A stretch of DNA of 64,000 nucleotides, taken from positions 17,524,001-17,588,000 of the forward strand of contig NC_079888.1 of assembly GCF_029227915.1 (NCBI RefSeq), given 5' to 3'. Each line of letters begins with the position of its first letter. Position 1 is the stretch's first letter. Positions 11,545 to 23,677 of the stretch are shown here, one piece after another. The position numbers and the translations under genes were made by a program. The notes beneath the pieces were generated by a model. It was not told the DNA's origin. It did not search any database and saw only the letters and a program-made list of their open reading frames with translations. The stretch comes from Hydractinia symbiolongicarpus (taxonomy: Eukaryota > Cnidaria > Hydrozoa > Anthoathecata > Hydractiniidae).

Positions 11545-13950
11545 TTACCATTCGTGCTTAGAAATATACCGTTTAAAATTGACAAAAGATTTTTCATTTC
11601 GTACATCCAAGTTCAGTGTATTGAGCAATTGTGCACCATAGTAGCTCGTAGTCTTTCGGCCAGCTTCTGTTCTAACTTTTGGTAATCTTATCTGCGACTT
11701 GTTACCTCTCGTGTTGATATTACGATTCACCAGCTCGCATTGAATATTACTAACGTTATCAATTATATGGAGAATCTTGAAAACATCTGTGACAGCTTTT
11801 CTTTTACGTTTGTTTTCAATAGAAATCGAATGTTCTCCAGTATTATGAATGATAGTGTTAGCACGATTATGAAGTCCTTCAAATTTCATTTTCCAAGAAA
11901 TTACTTTGGTTACAATATACAGGATAACAGTAGTGAAATATTGGTTTGATCAACGCGTTATATATGGAATTAGTTACCACAGGAGAAATCTGATGTCGTA
12001 ATTTCTTCAATAAGTATATACGAGAGCAAATCTTCTTATACACCTTGCTGTAGTGTTCGTTCAGGTTCAGATGAGAATCTAACGTTATACCAAAATATTC
12101 GTAAGTATCAGACTGGCTGATGGTAGTAGATAAAATTTCAACATTACAATCATCCACATTTGACAATCTATTTCTATACATAACAAATTCGGTTTTTCCT
12201 TTTTTCATGTTGAGAAAAAGACAATTATCTCTAATCCAGGATTGTACAACATCAGCTTCTTTGTTAATAACGGATACAATGTGACGTTCGTTTTTATGAG
12301 AGTAGTACAACACTGTGTCATCAGCGTATTTCAAAATAGAGCAGTTCTTTAATCGAAAATGCAAATCATTCAGAAGAATGATGAACAAAAGGGGGCCAAG
12401 AATGGATCCCTGTGGAACACCATGAGTGATACTCTCCGTTCTAGAACTGGTACCTTCAAAATTTACTAATTGGGATCTATTGAATAAATAGTCACTTATC
12501 CATGATAGCTCATTCTCTGTTATACCGTAGTATGGTAATTTGTGAAGTAAACATGAATGGTGTACGGTGTCAAATGCTTTAGAAAAGTCCATATAAAGTA
12601 CTCCAGTCTTGTTTCCTTTGTCCATGTTATTACGTATATGGTTGACTAGGTTGGTAACAGCATGCTGTGTGGATCTTTTCTTACGGAAGCCATATTGATA
12701 AGGACTGAAGAGGCCGTTCGATTCAAAGTACTGTGATAGTTGATCAGAGGCAATTTTTTCAACTACTTTCGATATCACGTTGAGGACGGATATTGGACGA
12801 TAATTTGAGAACAAATGTTTTGCTTCTGACTTGTATATAGGTGTTACTTTAGCAGTCTTTTCGATCGTTGGAAAAATGCCAGATTTGAAACTGTGATTAA
12901 TCAAAAATGATAGCGGTGCTGCTAGTTCCTCAGCTGCATCCTTTATAAGTAAAGCTGGGAGATCGTCAAAACCGGAAGCTTTTGATGAATTAATTTCTTT
13001 CAACACTTTGATCGTCTCTGAAATTTCAACATGTTGGAATTTGAATGATAAATGTTGTGGATTGACGTTAGTTAGATAAAAGGATCCACTAAATGGCAAC
13101 CATGTTAAATTCGTGATAGATGGGATGGAATTTACAAGTGTAGATCCTACTGTTGCAAAAAAGTGGCAGAATCCATCAGCTATTAGCTTCTTATCTGTGA
13201 TAGTTTCATTTCCAATTTTAAATGATCTAGATGCACTTTCATTGTTTTTTACAGGATACGACTTTTTGATTTGCTTCCAGAAGTCTTTCGGGCTGGTACC
13301 GTTCTCCCGAAAAAGTGAGCGGATGTGATTTGCTTTTGCTTGTCGAATGAGATACGACACGAGATTTCGCACTCTTCTGTAACTTGACCAGTCATTTTCA
13401 CTATTTGTACGTTTTGCACAACGGAGATAATAATCACGAGTGTTCATTTTCGTTTTAATATCTCTCGACATCCAAGGATTCTGCTTACCTCGAATTTTCC
13501 TTTCAACTAATGGTGCATGTTTGTTGATAACAATTGTCAAATAATGTTTGAACAAGTTCCATGATGAATTCATATTATCTTCAACAAAGCAATTTTTCCA
13601 CGGCACATTAAGTTCATCCTTAAAATGATCCTTGTTATATTTTGAATAATCACGAGTAAACAATTTACGAGAAGCGTATTTCTTTACATGCATTTTACGA
13701 ACAATTCCCACAAGGTCGTGGTCACTGATGGAGTTGGCATCAACAAAAGATTTTGATATTTTTGTTGAATCTGTTGTCAAAAAGATATCGATTAACGTTT
13801 TACTAATACTTCTCGTTGCTTCTTTTATCATTTGTTTAAAACCATTAGTAGCAAAAATATCTTTTATATCGACATGGTCGTTTGGTTTCAAATAGTTACA
13901 ATTTAGATCACCGGTAATTAAGCATTCTTTACCTTCATCCGTAACGGTTG
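11545..13950 (-). pseudogene. LINE (CR1/jockey-like) ORF2, 5'-truncated and frameshifted
   Basis: Translation of the minus strand gives, in order: the end of an APE-type endonuclease (GDLN near 13917 and SDHDL near 13715), a linker, and a reverse transcriptase. The reverse transcriptase has NYRPIS, DFSKAFDTV, GVPQGSILGP and the catalytic YADD at 12317-12328. The main frame stops at 11879. The C-terminal domain, with the usual NRA and RLPKVRTE motifs, continues in another frame from about 11889 to 11545, so there is one frameshift near 11880. A stop lies directly upstream of 13950, so most of the endonuclease and any ORF1 are missing. The 5' truncation is typical of target-primed retrotransposition. 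The copy is dead as it stands, but its ORF is largely intact and so fairly young. Confidence 0.9.
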
Positions 13951-14504
13951 TTATCCATTATTTATGATCAAGACGTAAGAATTTGCTGAAACAAGGAATC
14001 CATAACAGCATGTTCTGCTTTATGTAATAATTTCAATGAAAAAATAAAAGTTGCTGATCCATTAGCCCGTTTTTTGTTGTAGAGTATCTTATAGCAGTAT
14101 GCTTGAGTACCCTAACTTGCATTCTTTCACTGAATTATTGAAACAAATGCACTTAATTAGCCATTTTACGAAGTATTGATCAAAAAACAGAAAAGCTTCC
14201 TAAAGTACCAGATTGCACCATCCAACTTTAGTAACTTTGGTGTCTGAAAACTGGCGAAAAACGGTTTTTAAAACAGCCATAACTAACCGTAAGAGCTTTT
14301 TCTTGAATTGTTTTATATCTTTGACCACCTTACTAGCACTCATTTGCAAAATGGACTTTGAAGAAGAAAACCACCTTGCTCTGTTGTTTTCTTGCTGTTG
14401 GGTAATAAGGAAAACAAGTTTTCTACAAACATGATTGATGCTAGCGCTAAATATAAAAAAATGATATCTAAATATAAAAATTATAAGAATTTTTTTTCAC
14501 TTAA
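13951..14504. other. No gene recognised
   Basis: Short open stretch at 14213-14434 with no domain. The region lies between the LINE and the TTAA-flanked element. Confidence 0.4.
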
Positions 14505-15299
14505 GGTGGCAGTAAACCTTTTTTAGCTGTCCAAATAGCTGAATTATTTACTCAGTGTTTTATTTATACCATTTTTTTTTACTATTTCCTAAAAATATAG
14601 GCATTAATACATAATAAAATGCTTTTAACTTAACACTAAGATTGATAAATCAGCAGAAATTTCTATTTAAAAATGTATCATAAACAAGAAAAAAATCAGC
14701 CTCTTCGAGCTCCAACTTTTTATAATCTCGTTATTTTTCATCCGCTTCTGGTTTTAAATGAACCTTGGGTTAACCCTGTTAAAATGATGTGCGGATTTTT
14801 TTTGTTCATTTTTATTTTTTTAACAATAGCCTTTTGTAATTTTCAAAAGATTCTTTGTTAGTATCCCCTGCTGCATCGAACACTGTTAAAAGAAAAATAC
14901 TACGAATAAAAAGATTTCGGCACTCCGTATCATGACTGCGTGGTGTAAACCATGCAGTCATGATACGGTCTGAGTCATGATACGGTCTGAAAATTTTAAA
15001 GTAAAACGAAAATGCTATCGAAATTTAGAGGTCGTGCAGTGTAGCATAATGAAGATCGTCTTAAATTTCTACATATTGCGCCATCTTTGTTGTTACTAAC
15101 GTTTCTCTTTAAAAATTACGTTATTTCTTTGAGAAACTGTTGAGGCTAAATATTTTTGGTGAAAGATAATAGTATTTTAGCTGTAAAATCGTGACAAGTG
15201 TGTTATAACAGAAAAAAATTAATATATAGTCTGAAAACAATCTTTCGTAACTAATTATGTAAGAAAAAATTTCCGATTTTTAAAAGGGTTACTGCCACC
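14505..15299. mobile_element. TTAA-flanked MITE, Kolobok-like
   Basis: The element begins GGTGGCAGTAAACC and ends with GGGTTACTGCCACC, and both ends are flanked by TTAA (14501-14504 and 15300-15303). TTAA target duplications are used by Kolobok and piggyBac. The GG...CC termini fit Kolobok better than the CCY start of piggyBac. No transposase is encoded. A strong internal palindrome lies at 14935-14968. Confidence 0.8.
14935..14968. repeat. Palindrome inside the Kolobok-like element
   Basis: CCGTATCATGACTGC is followed a few bases later by GCAGTCATGATACGG, a near-perfect 15-bp stem. The motif TCATGATACGGTCTG is repeated once more just downstream, to about 14990. Confidence 0.85.
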
Positions 15300-15303
15300 T
15301 TAA

Positions 15304-16112
15304 CAACAACTCTATGGTTAATGAAAAACATGAGTCGTGCAGAAAATAGACATATAAAAAAAGACATAAGCGAGTCGACAAATCCAATTTATTTAACGAA
15401 AGCTTTCGGCCGTAACTTCACTATTTTCAGTAATAATACAAAGTTGTTAACATATAACACGTATCGTTATTTAGCGCTAGTTAGCCTTTATTAACGCCTA
15501 GTGGAAACCTTCCTTTCGGGTAGCTTCGAAATTTGTGGTTCTAAATTAGAAAGACATTATTATGTAATTGTTTTTCCCAACAAACTATAAAATTAGTTAT
15601 TTGACCAGAGTGCAGGCATTTGTCTGTTTTTTTAGGCGTAAAAATAAAATATTAATTTGCAAAATGACCAGGGAAAGGCTATCGTAAAAATCACACACCT
15701 CGCATTGTATATGAATTTTTGCGGCTTATTTTAAAACATGTTGTTTCTTGTGGTGTAGCAATGTCCATAAATTACGTTCTGGTATTGCGAGTGACTGCGG
15801 GACGCGGAACGCAAACACAGTTTTCGCATTCCCTAATAACAAATCGTCTCCGAAAACTAGATGTAAAGAAAAATTAGCATAGCTTTCTACTTTTTGGGAA
15901 GTGTAATTTTCGTATTTATATGTAATCGAAACAAACGAAACTGTGCAAAGCTTAAATGCAATTCACCATTTTAATTCACACCCTGCGTCAAGCGAAGACA
16001 CGTAGCCATTTTGACGTTGCTGCGCACGGATCCAAAAACGAATGTTGTTGTACTCTTCCTTTGTCACGTTCTGATCCAATATGGCGGAGAGAGTTGCGCT
16101 GCCGTTAAAATT
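15304..16112. other. No gene recognised
   Basis: Intergenic. The minus-strand frame at 15963-16208 is largely translated TCTG microsatellite and is not a gene. Confidence 0.45.
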
Positions 16113-16156
16113 AGCTACTATTATAGCTGGAAATTTATTGCTGTTATTTGAAAATT

Positions 16157-16189
<33 letters not shown>

Positions 16190-16264
16190 CTGTCTGTCTG
16201 TCACGCAAAATGGTAGCTTAGCTGCAGGGCGAACCCGTGGATTTTTCCACGGACTAACAACTAG
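16113..16264 (+). mobile_element. Non-autonomous Helitron with (TCTG)n and 3' hairpin
   Basis: A TCTG microsatellite (about 16157-16202) is followed by a hairpin CCGTGG...CCACGG and, after a short spacer, CTAG followed by T. A stem-loop about 10 bases upstream of a CTRR end is the classic Helitron 3' terminus. The 5' boundary is approximate. Confidence 0.75.
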
Positions 16265-16321
16265 TTTTTATAAATTGCGATCCCCTGCAATTATATAGAA
16301 GCTCAAATTCATTTTACTTTG

Positions 16322-16356
16322 CCTGATGATGGGAGAAGGATCTCCCGAAACGCCTC
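16322..16356 (+). ncRNA. Hammerhead-like core, degenerate (Penelope-type remnant)
   Basis: CTGATGA is followed by T, then GGGAG, a six-base loop, CTCCC and GAAAC. This reproduces the conserved hammerhead core and stem II, with one extra U. No convincing stem III or cleavage triplet follows, so catalysis is unlikely. Similar sequences occur in Penelope-like element termini. Confidence 0.4.
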
Positions 16357-16399
16357 CTACTAAACTATCATGTTCAAGAAATGATAAACCTTCAACAAT

Positions 16400-17332
16400 A
16401 ATATAAATATTGAACAGACAAATAGAAATAAGGTTTTCATTAAAATAAATTTGTTTTTTATCAGCGTTGTGCTGTTAAAATGTACCTGGTCAAAGTTTTA
16501 TAGGCAACATTCTACGTTGCTCCCATTCCTAAACTGTCAAGAAAAATCAACTGCTTTGTTTAATCTTGCAGTGGTGAATTCAAATACAGTGGGCATAAAT
16601 AATTGGTCTTCCCATTTTTTGAGCAAACAGGTGATAAAAATAATATCCTGCCATCTTAGGTATTTTATTTATTTGAATTACAATCTTTAAAAAAGCTGAA
16701 ATTCGTGGCACATTGGACTGATATGTTTGCATTTCCTGATGTAAATGAATATTACCAAGAATGATTTCTTCCATGTTCTTCTCAACACAAGCTTGTCATA
16801 GACACAGCCAAAAACACCAGTAATAACTTCAAAGCGATGGAAATATATATTTAAAAGCAATATAATTTTAAAATATATATTTTATCGATATTATTAACTC
16901 GTATATTTCTCGTCGCTTGGCATTGGTCATTTTAGTAGCCACGTTGTAAAAGCCAACAATTTGATTGGCATTTTAATAGAGATCACTTATGAGTTCAGCA
17001 TGACAGATAAGATATATACCACAGTCATAAACTAAGAACGAAAATTAAAAAAACGTGTAAATTTAAAAGAAGATATAATTAAATAGGAATAAGGAACGAT
17101 GAAATAGACATCCATATCGACTGGTTTCTTTAGAACGATTACTTTAGCTGATCACTGATATTAACTGCGTTTCTACATTCATGTTTTTTATGGCCAAGGA
17201 TGAATTTAAAGCAGCGTTCAAACGCTCCAACCGTTTAAAACAACTTTAAGTCATAACTAAAAATTTAAAATAAAGTTGAAGTATATTCCCTTATTATTCT
17301 CGGGTAGTTCATTTGATGTAAATATATAAATA
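16400..17332. other. No gene recognised
   Basis: Two overlapping opposite-strand frames at 16451-16774 have no domain. The rest is A+T-rich sequence with frequent stops. Confidence 0.45.
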
Positions 17333-17507
17333 CAGTGGAATCTCTCTATCTTGACTACTCTCTATCTCGAACTTCTCTCTTTCTCGAACTAAAGTCTCGG
17401 TCCCTTTGTGGTCCGCTTAAGGTATTTTCCTTTCTTTTTCTCGAACTTTCTCTATCTCGAACAAATTCTTCGGTCCCTTTTAAGTTTAAGATAGAGAGAT
17501 TCCACTA
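17333..17507. mobile_element. Short MITE, pogo/Tigger type
   Basis: The left end is CAGTGGAATCTCTCTATCTT and the right end is its near-perfect complement, AAGATAGAGAGATTCCACTA. TA flanks both ends. About 175 bp long, with internal repeats of TCTCGAAC. CAGTGGAATCTC-like termini are typical of pogo/Tigger MITEs. Confidence 0.85.
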
Positions 17508-18842
17508 TATATTTCTCCTATAATAAAAAGCTGACATATGCGCTAATTATTCACAACAAAATGGCAGGAGCAAATAGAAGACATTGAGCCATATCACCAA
17601 GCCTTTGTTGTTGAGTAATATATATGCTAATAAATGTTATTGTACATTCGAAACATTTGCGAAAATTTTGGACATGTAAGTAAACACGATGTATTTTATA
17701 TCGTAATAAAATTCATGCAAGATACTTCCACAAGGACCGACATTTTGTAAATGCTGCATCGAAATGCTCAATGTTTATTGTAATGTATAATTCCTCAGTG
17801 AAGCAATTTATAAAAAGGTGGGTTTTGTTTCCGAATAGATGCTCTCCCCAACCCTTCTATTATGTTTTCGGCACCTTCCCCGCGGCCACGGCTCTTAACG
17901 TTTAGTATTTGAACATGTGCATTAGTTGTTTTCACACACAGTATCTATATTTAAGAAGAATCAACATCCAAGCATTGACAGACGGATATTTTTCTCAGCA
18001 ACCATCCAACATGCTCCTATCTTTGCTTTATTGGTGAGCATATTAGCCACTAACGTCCAAATGATCATAGTTGAGGCTATGAATGTTTTAATGAATAGAA
18101 GACAGACGGGGTTTTGCTGATGGGAAACAGCTTTCTTCAACATGACATCTTTCCCTGCTTTTACTCCTCTATTTTGTTTTTAAACGTTTATTGACATTCT
18201 CACACACAATGAATATACCTTTAATAACTTTTATAAACGCGTTACTTCCGGTCTGCAAAAAAGATATTATCCGAAAGACCTGCAACAGATATGCATATGC
18301 ATGTGTTCTCATGGCGATAGTATAACAACAAATAATTTTCAAAACAAACAACAACAAACTGTTTCAGAAAATAATTTCATAGCATCCAAATTTTGTAATT
18401 GATGGTGGGAGATCACTGTTCAAATACACTCAAGTAATAACTAGTTTTATTATTCAAATTTAGCAACTCAAAGAAGAAACAAATTTGCTGGACATACTAA
18501 GCTTTAAGATTGGACCTACTGAACAAAAAGGACAAACTTACTGAAACATCAATCCAATGAGTTTATCCTTTAGCCAGCTTTTTTCTCCAGTAACTAAACA
18601 TCATCTTTTGTTAGACACGTGTTGTGATAGCTGAGCTCGATAATCATATTCTCACACAGTTTTTCTTTATGTAGCTACCTAGAACGATAAACTGTCACCC
18701 TAAATTATCAGTTATATTTTGCAACCTTATACAACTTAAGACGAAGCACAACGCACCCTATTCCACAAATATTTTGACCATCTTTTCAACTAATTATTAC
18801 CAATTATTACATTTCGCAGGTTTTATTCTGATAGGAATCTTC
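17508..18842. other. No gene recognised
   Basis: Frames at 17926-18120 (plus) and 17961-18143 (minus) overlap each other. Both would be hydrophobic and neither shows a family signature or splice context. Confidence 0.4.
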
Positions 18843-18845
18843 TTA

Positions 18846-19864
18846 AGCTTCGTTCTCACTATGGGCTAACGATGAGCTAACCATAGTACGCATGATGTGT
18901 TAGCCGATTTCAATTTTTTGAGCTATAGCTACCTGATATGTTCATTTAACGTTCACACCACAGCGCATCGTTAGCTCTTTTGTAGCCGAGACTAAAACAA
19001 TAAATACCAAAAGGTATTTATCAAGTGGTGATGCTCAGCAATCTTTATGCTATTCATCCCGTATTGGCAAATCAACAATATTATCAATTATTTCGGAAAC
19101 GTGCATTGCAATCAACGAGCAGCTCAAAATCAAGTATTCGCAGGAAGATTGGCTAAGAATTGCAGATATTTGAAGCGAATTGGAACATGCCACATGTAAT
19201 AGGAGCAATAGATGGGACGCATATCAGGATCCAATGTCTAAAATTCACACGCACACAATATTATAACTATAAAGGTTTTTTTAGTTTAGTTTTATTGGCA
19301 GTTTGTGATGCCAATTATTGTTTCACAATGTATGATGTGAGACAATTTGAAAGCAACACTGACAGTGGGGTACTGGCCAATTCAGCAATGGGAAAGGCAT
19401 TGGAAGAGAACGCAATGAATGTTCCGAAGGGCACGATTATTAATTAAAACACGGGAGTAGCTCCTTTTTATCTTGTGGGAGATGAAATTTTTCCTCTTAA
19501 AACTTGGTTAATTAGACCCTACCCTGGATCTGTTCTTACCAGTGAAGAAAGAAGGATCTTTAATTATCTTTAGCACCAGATGGAGAATCTGCCACAAGCT
19601 CATCAAAGCTACCGTTAAAATGTGGAAGATGACACTCTCGCTTGCCTCAGTCTTCATAACTATTTGAATGTGAGCATATCTCACTGTTAACCGAAAAAGA
19701 AATGTCAAAAAATTTTGATTTAAAAAAATCGGCTAACGATGAGCTAACGAAGAGGTTAGCGAAGAGCTATGCAGGTAGTTTTACGTTCACACTATGGGCT
19801 AAGGTCTTAGCGCATCATGCGCACTATGACTAGCTCATCGTTAGCCCATAGTGAGAACCAAGCT
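18846..19864 (+). mobile_element. PIF/Harbinger DNA transposon, internally degraded
   Basis: Terminal inverted repeats of about 50 bp (AGCTTCGTTCTCACTATGGG at the left; the right end is the complement of AGCTTGGTTCTCACTATGGG) continue through GCTAACGATGAGCTA. Direct TTA duplications lie at 18843-18845 and 19865-19867, as expected for the TWA target preference of this superfamily. At about 1 kb it is shorter than an autonomous element, which also encodes a Myb-like protein. It carries the transposase remnant listed separately. Confidence 0.93.
19012..19573 (+). pseudogene. Harbinger (HARBI1-like) DDE transposase remnant
   Basis: Three consecutive pieces match the family. The first has RYLSSGD, then SRIGKST and ETC (19012-19150). 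The second has GAIDGTHI with the first catalytic Asp, then YYNYKGFFS (19160-19444). The third has VGDEIFPLKTWL with the second Asp, then RPYPG (19448-19570). Piece one is joined to piece two by a one-base frameshift near 19155. Piece two ends in an in-frame TAA (19445-19447). The third catalytic residue and the C-terminus are not recoverable, and the N-terminal DNA-binding part is missing. It is inactive. Confidence 0.9.
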
Positions 19865-19867
19865 TTA

Positions 19868-20416
19868 AGCCTTTCTTTCAGATCTTAGCTATCTGAAAGC
19901 ATCTTTGAGCACCCGCTAGTTTTTCAGATATTAGTTGCTGATCAATACAGTTAATAGCCAGGAGATCCAGCATAACTTTTCTTACCACCGGGAAATAGAA
20001 ATAGTTAAGTTGGGAAGTTAAAGATTTTTCCGCCGTAAGAATACTGACTGCGCTTTTTGATTGGTTAATTCTATTGTTTTTTGCTCACGTGGTCAAAATC
20101 GGGAAATCCTTTGGTTTGAGCGCGAATGGCCTCACTCACCCAAACAGATATAATAAATTACAGGTTAAATGTGACCACACCGACTTTGTGCTTATTGGTT
20201 GATTGTAATTCATGGTTTCCTATGAGGGGGATTGGAATTTTCGGGATTTGTTCTGACATTTGTTTGCTTGTTAGCTTTTGTTTGAGAGAAACTGAATTTG
20301 ATATCCCTGTTGTAAACTTAGTTAAATATACTATACCGTTAAGTTCTCACTCCTATCAGTGCCGTGAACGCCGGGGGGCAGGGGGGCACAGCCTATCTCC
20401 CCAATAATTTTCCTAT
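19868..20416. other. No gene recognised
   Basis: A 93-codon frame at 20126-20407 contains hydrophobic stretches but no recognisable domain, and it runs into low-complexity G-rich sequence. Confidence 0.4.
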
Positions 20417-20525
20417 TAAAAGAAAGAAATGAAGGAAGGAAGAAAGAGAGAGAAGAAGAAAGAAAGGAAGAGTAGAAAAGAGACAGAAAGAGAAAGCCAG
20501 AGAGAAATGGAAAAAATTAGAGAGA
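20417..20525 (+). repeat. Polypurine (GGAA/GAGA) tract
   Basis: About 110 bases almost entirely of A and G on the plus strand, made of GAAA, GGAA and GAGA units. Such tracts can form triplex DNA; here it is most simply a decayed microsatellite. Confidence 0.9.
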
Positions 20526-20570
20526 ACGTAGTTCCGCGAATATTAGGATCCTTCCCATAGATCATTATTA

Positions 20571-21030
20571 TCAAAATCACTGAATGTTTTAGGGGGCTAG
20601 CAATGAATTTTAAAGAGTCCAAATGTGATGTAAATTTTCTAGAAAAGTGCCAGCACCTTTAAAATTTTTTAGTGTTCTTATCCTTTTTTATATTATTGTA
20701 GTCGTGTAGTGTAATTATGTATCTCTTTTCAACAATCCAGCGTGTCTTAATTACTAAAGTATCGAACCATTTATCGTAATTTTTAACATTGAACTATGAG
20801 ATCGTTGACGTCTAGAAGGAAATTTTTCGCCAATCTAGAGATGTTAAATTTAAAAATTACACTACATAAAGCAAAATTTATATATGTTAATTTTCTATAT
20901 AGTCTATTTTATTCTGTTTTTTAATCATAACCTGTGGAAAGTATAACCAAATCTATAATACAAAACACTTTATCAAGACACTTGAAAAATATTAAAAGAG
21001 AAAGACATAATAATTTTAAAAATATTACCA
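20571..21030 (+). repeat. Dispersed repeat family R1, long copy
   Basis: Shares TGAATGTTTTAGGGGGCTAG at its left end and AATTTTAAAAATATTACCA at its right end with 43781-44060. Between them lies about 230 bp absent from the other copy. The abrupt loss of similarity at both ends suggests a mobile element, but I see no terminal inverted repeats or coding sequence. Confidence 0.8.
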
Positions 21031-21055
21031 CTTATCTGTTCAGCCATGGTCATTG

Positions 21056-21145
21056 AATAATATAAATATTATCATGTCATGAACAAGCGATTTTATTCTA
21101 GGCTACGTTTCGACAGCTACAGGTGTTATCGACGGGCAATGATCG
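21056..21145 (-). repeat. Dispersed repeat R2 (CTGTCGAAACGTAG family)
   Basis: The minus strand reads TGTAGCTGTCGAAACGTAG, then CTAGAATA and TCGCTTGTT. The same order is seen on the plus strand at 53920-54003. The GAAAC core recalls Penelope-element termini, but a full hammerhead is not present. Confidence 0.65.
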
Positions 21146-21157
21146 TAATCATCTTTG

Positions 21158-21232
21158 GCTATTTATTTGGCTGTGATCTGATTGGTTAATTTCGATCCTG
21201 TAATAATCTTATCTCTTCAAATAAATAGCCAA
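21158..21232. repeat. Inverted repeat with 15-bp arms
   Basis: TTGGCTATTTATTTG pairs with CAAATAAATAGCCAA about 45 bases later. It lies immediately beside the R2 repeat and may belong to the same element. Confidence 0.7.
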
Positions 21233-23677
21233 TATAATATTAATATTATTCAAAGACATAATAGCCTGGAACAGCTGAAACTGCAGCTTCCGCAGTATAC
21301 ACCTTCTTTATAAGAATATTTCAACTAGGCTGGTTATTATTCTTATTTCTCTAATGTTCTTCAGAACAGACCTGTTGTTTTTAACATGAAATTTTAGTAT
21401 GAAAAAGAAAAGATTGAAGTATTTTTCCTTACGCATGAGAAGTAGAGACAAAATAGTTGCAAGCCTAAATTCATCTCTCCCATTGGAGTAAAAAATGAAT
21501 TTGGCGAGCACTTAATTTGTCGATTTCAGACCAAAGTCGCCAAATTTAGTGCTCATCAAAATTTGTACGAGTAAGGTAGATATAATTTAGAACTAAACTT
21601 GCCTTTGAGAAACTTGTTTCTCAGTCGAAAGTATGTAGCTATTGGCAGGGTTAGTTCTTCAGCGCTCGCTCGATGAAAGAATTTAAATATAGGCGATGCT
21701 GCAAGTTTATATTCAGTTCATGCAATTGTTATCGTTATTCGACATGAAAAATTTTCTGTTAAGCTAGCTCAAACCTACAGTTTACTTTACCAAACAACCC
21801 AGCTACAGTTTGTTCTTTCTTCCAGCATTTGTTAAATAAAAAAACTACGTCTACTCTATACTGTGTTAACCATTTTCATGATGCTTAGAGGAACACTAAA
21901 TTGGTCCAACTCAAACTATCCCCTATGTGCGATGGATTTCCCTCAGATACAAAAGATTATATTCAGTCATATCAATGTTAATAATAGTTTAGAACAAAGG
22001 AGATGAAAAGATTTGCTAGTTGGAGTAAGGAATTACTTGTACAAACAGAAAACATTAACTTTTCACAGAAAAATGATGAAAAATTTCATATTTTTAATAA
22101 AATGTATCAGGATATCTTGCTTTTTTTTGAAAATTTCATCAATGTTTTATCAAATATATATATGCAGAAATCAGAAGGTAGTTTTTTTCTGTATTATTAA
22201 AAATTAAATAAAAACACAATTGCATGAATATTGCTACTTATACATGTGACCGTACCATGGTCACTTTGTGTACACTAAAGAATTCTTATAAAGCATGTTT
22301 TATGATATCACAAACAGCAGATGTGTTGTAAGGGTAAAGCTGATCCAAAATATGAAAATATTAACATATATGTAAGATATTTATTCAGATATTAGCTAGA
22401 CACAAATCTTAGTTTCAATGCAACCCTGTAATATACGCAAGCACAAAATAAAACAAACTGGCTTGAAGTAACCAAAGAATAGCCATATAAATCTCTTTAC
22501 TACATGTGTCTTTTTATTGCATTCTTGTAGGCATCAACTTTTGAAGCAATTTTACAAATGTAGGTTTACCAATGCAATATAACGCAACGGTCTTATATAA
22601 ACAGCTTGAAACCTATTGAATGGATTTTAAAACCCTCATGCAAATGTTGTCTTAATACTAAAATTCTAAGGGTTTTGTATTATACCATTAGATGCAGAAG
22701 AATTGGTTGTATTGTCATTTGGTTTTTTATTTAAGGAAACATTCCTGAAGCAATTCAGTTGAACTTGGAAAACAATGGCTATCCTTGCCATAATTTTTTG
22801 TCATTTTTGTCCACAAATCCAACAGCGGCAATTTCTTTTTCATCAGTACCAATGTTCCTGAATAGATAAGTTATTCTAATACAATATAAACTGTTTTGGG
22901 TATCCATACCGAGAAATATTGGTTAACGTATTTTTAAGAACAGATAAATAAAATAGTTTATATTGTATTTATTAACTGATAGATGTTTTGTTTGGGTTTG
23001 TGGAAACCTGGATTATCTTCTTTTTGCAATTTTTTGCAATCCGAGGATTCCAAAAAAGTTGTAAAAACCAGGTTTTGATAAAAAAAGACAACGTTCAATT
23101 TGAATTTCATTGTATTAATTTTTCGAATTCGTGTACAAGAAAACAAAACATTCGAATATCCATGCAAGAATTTTTATAAACTTTTTTCGGACAAAGAAAA
23201 AGAGTCTATCACACAAATCTGACGTCGTTTTGTTTGTTGCTTATTGTTGCGATAAATGTTGGTGTCAAAGTGGATTTAAAATTATCAACATTAATTGCGG
23301 TTTTTCTTGTGGAGTGATGCGAGGTTTCGGATATATTGTAAGTTGTATTTGAGTCTATATATAGCTAGCTACGTTACCATTGTTTGGTGAAACTGTTTAT
23401 TTACAATTATAGCTACCATTTTGGTTGCTATGAGGTTAAAAGTTCTACCGTGCTGTATAAAGCCCGTAGTGAAGGCTTTTTAAGCAATCTGCGCAGCGGA
23501 TTTCCTCTATAAATGTATTGAAAATACCTAAACTTGTATATAAACCTTCTTGTATATATAAACAAATGAAACTAAAACGAAGGCTATTTTAGGAAAGAGC
23601 TGTTAGAAGATATTCTAAGTCCTAGTGAATTCTATGAAAAGTATTAAGACCTATCAAAAATTTAAACAAATCCATAT
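21233..23677. other. No gene recognised
   Basis: About 2.4 kb of A+T-rich sequence. Frames up to 73 codons (22003-22207, 22958-23352) overlap each other on both strands and carry no domain. Confidence 0.45.

Noticed and set aside
15963-16208. Minus-strand frame with RQTDRQTD repeats
   Set aside because: Translation of the TCTG microsatellite in a Helitron copy.
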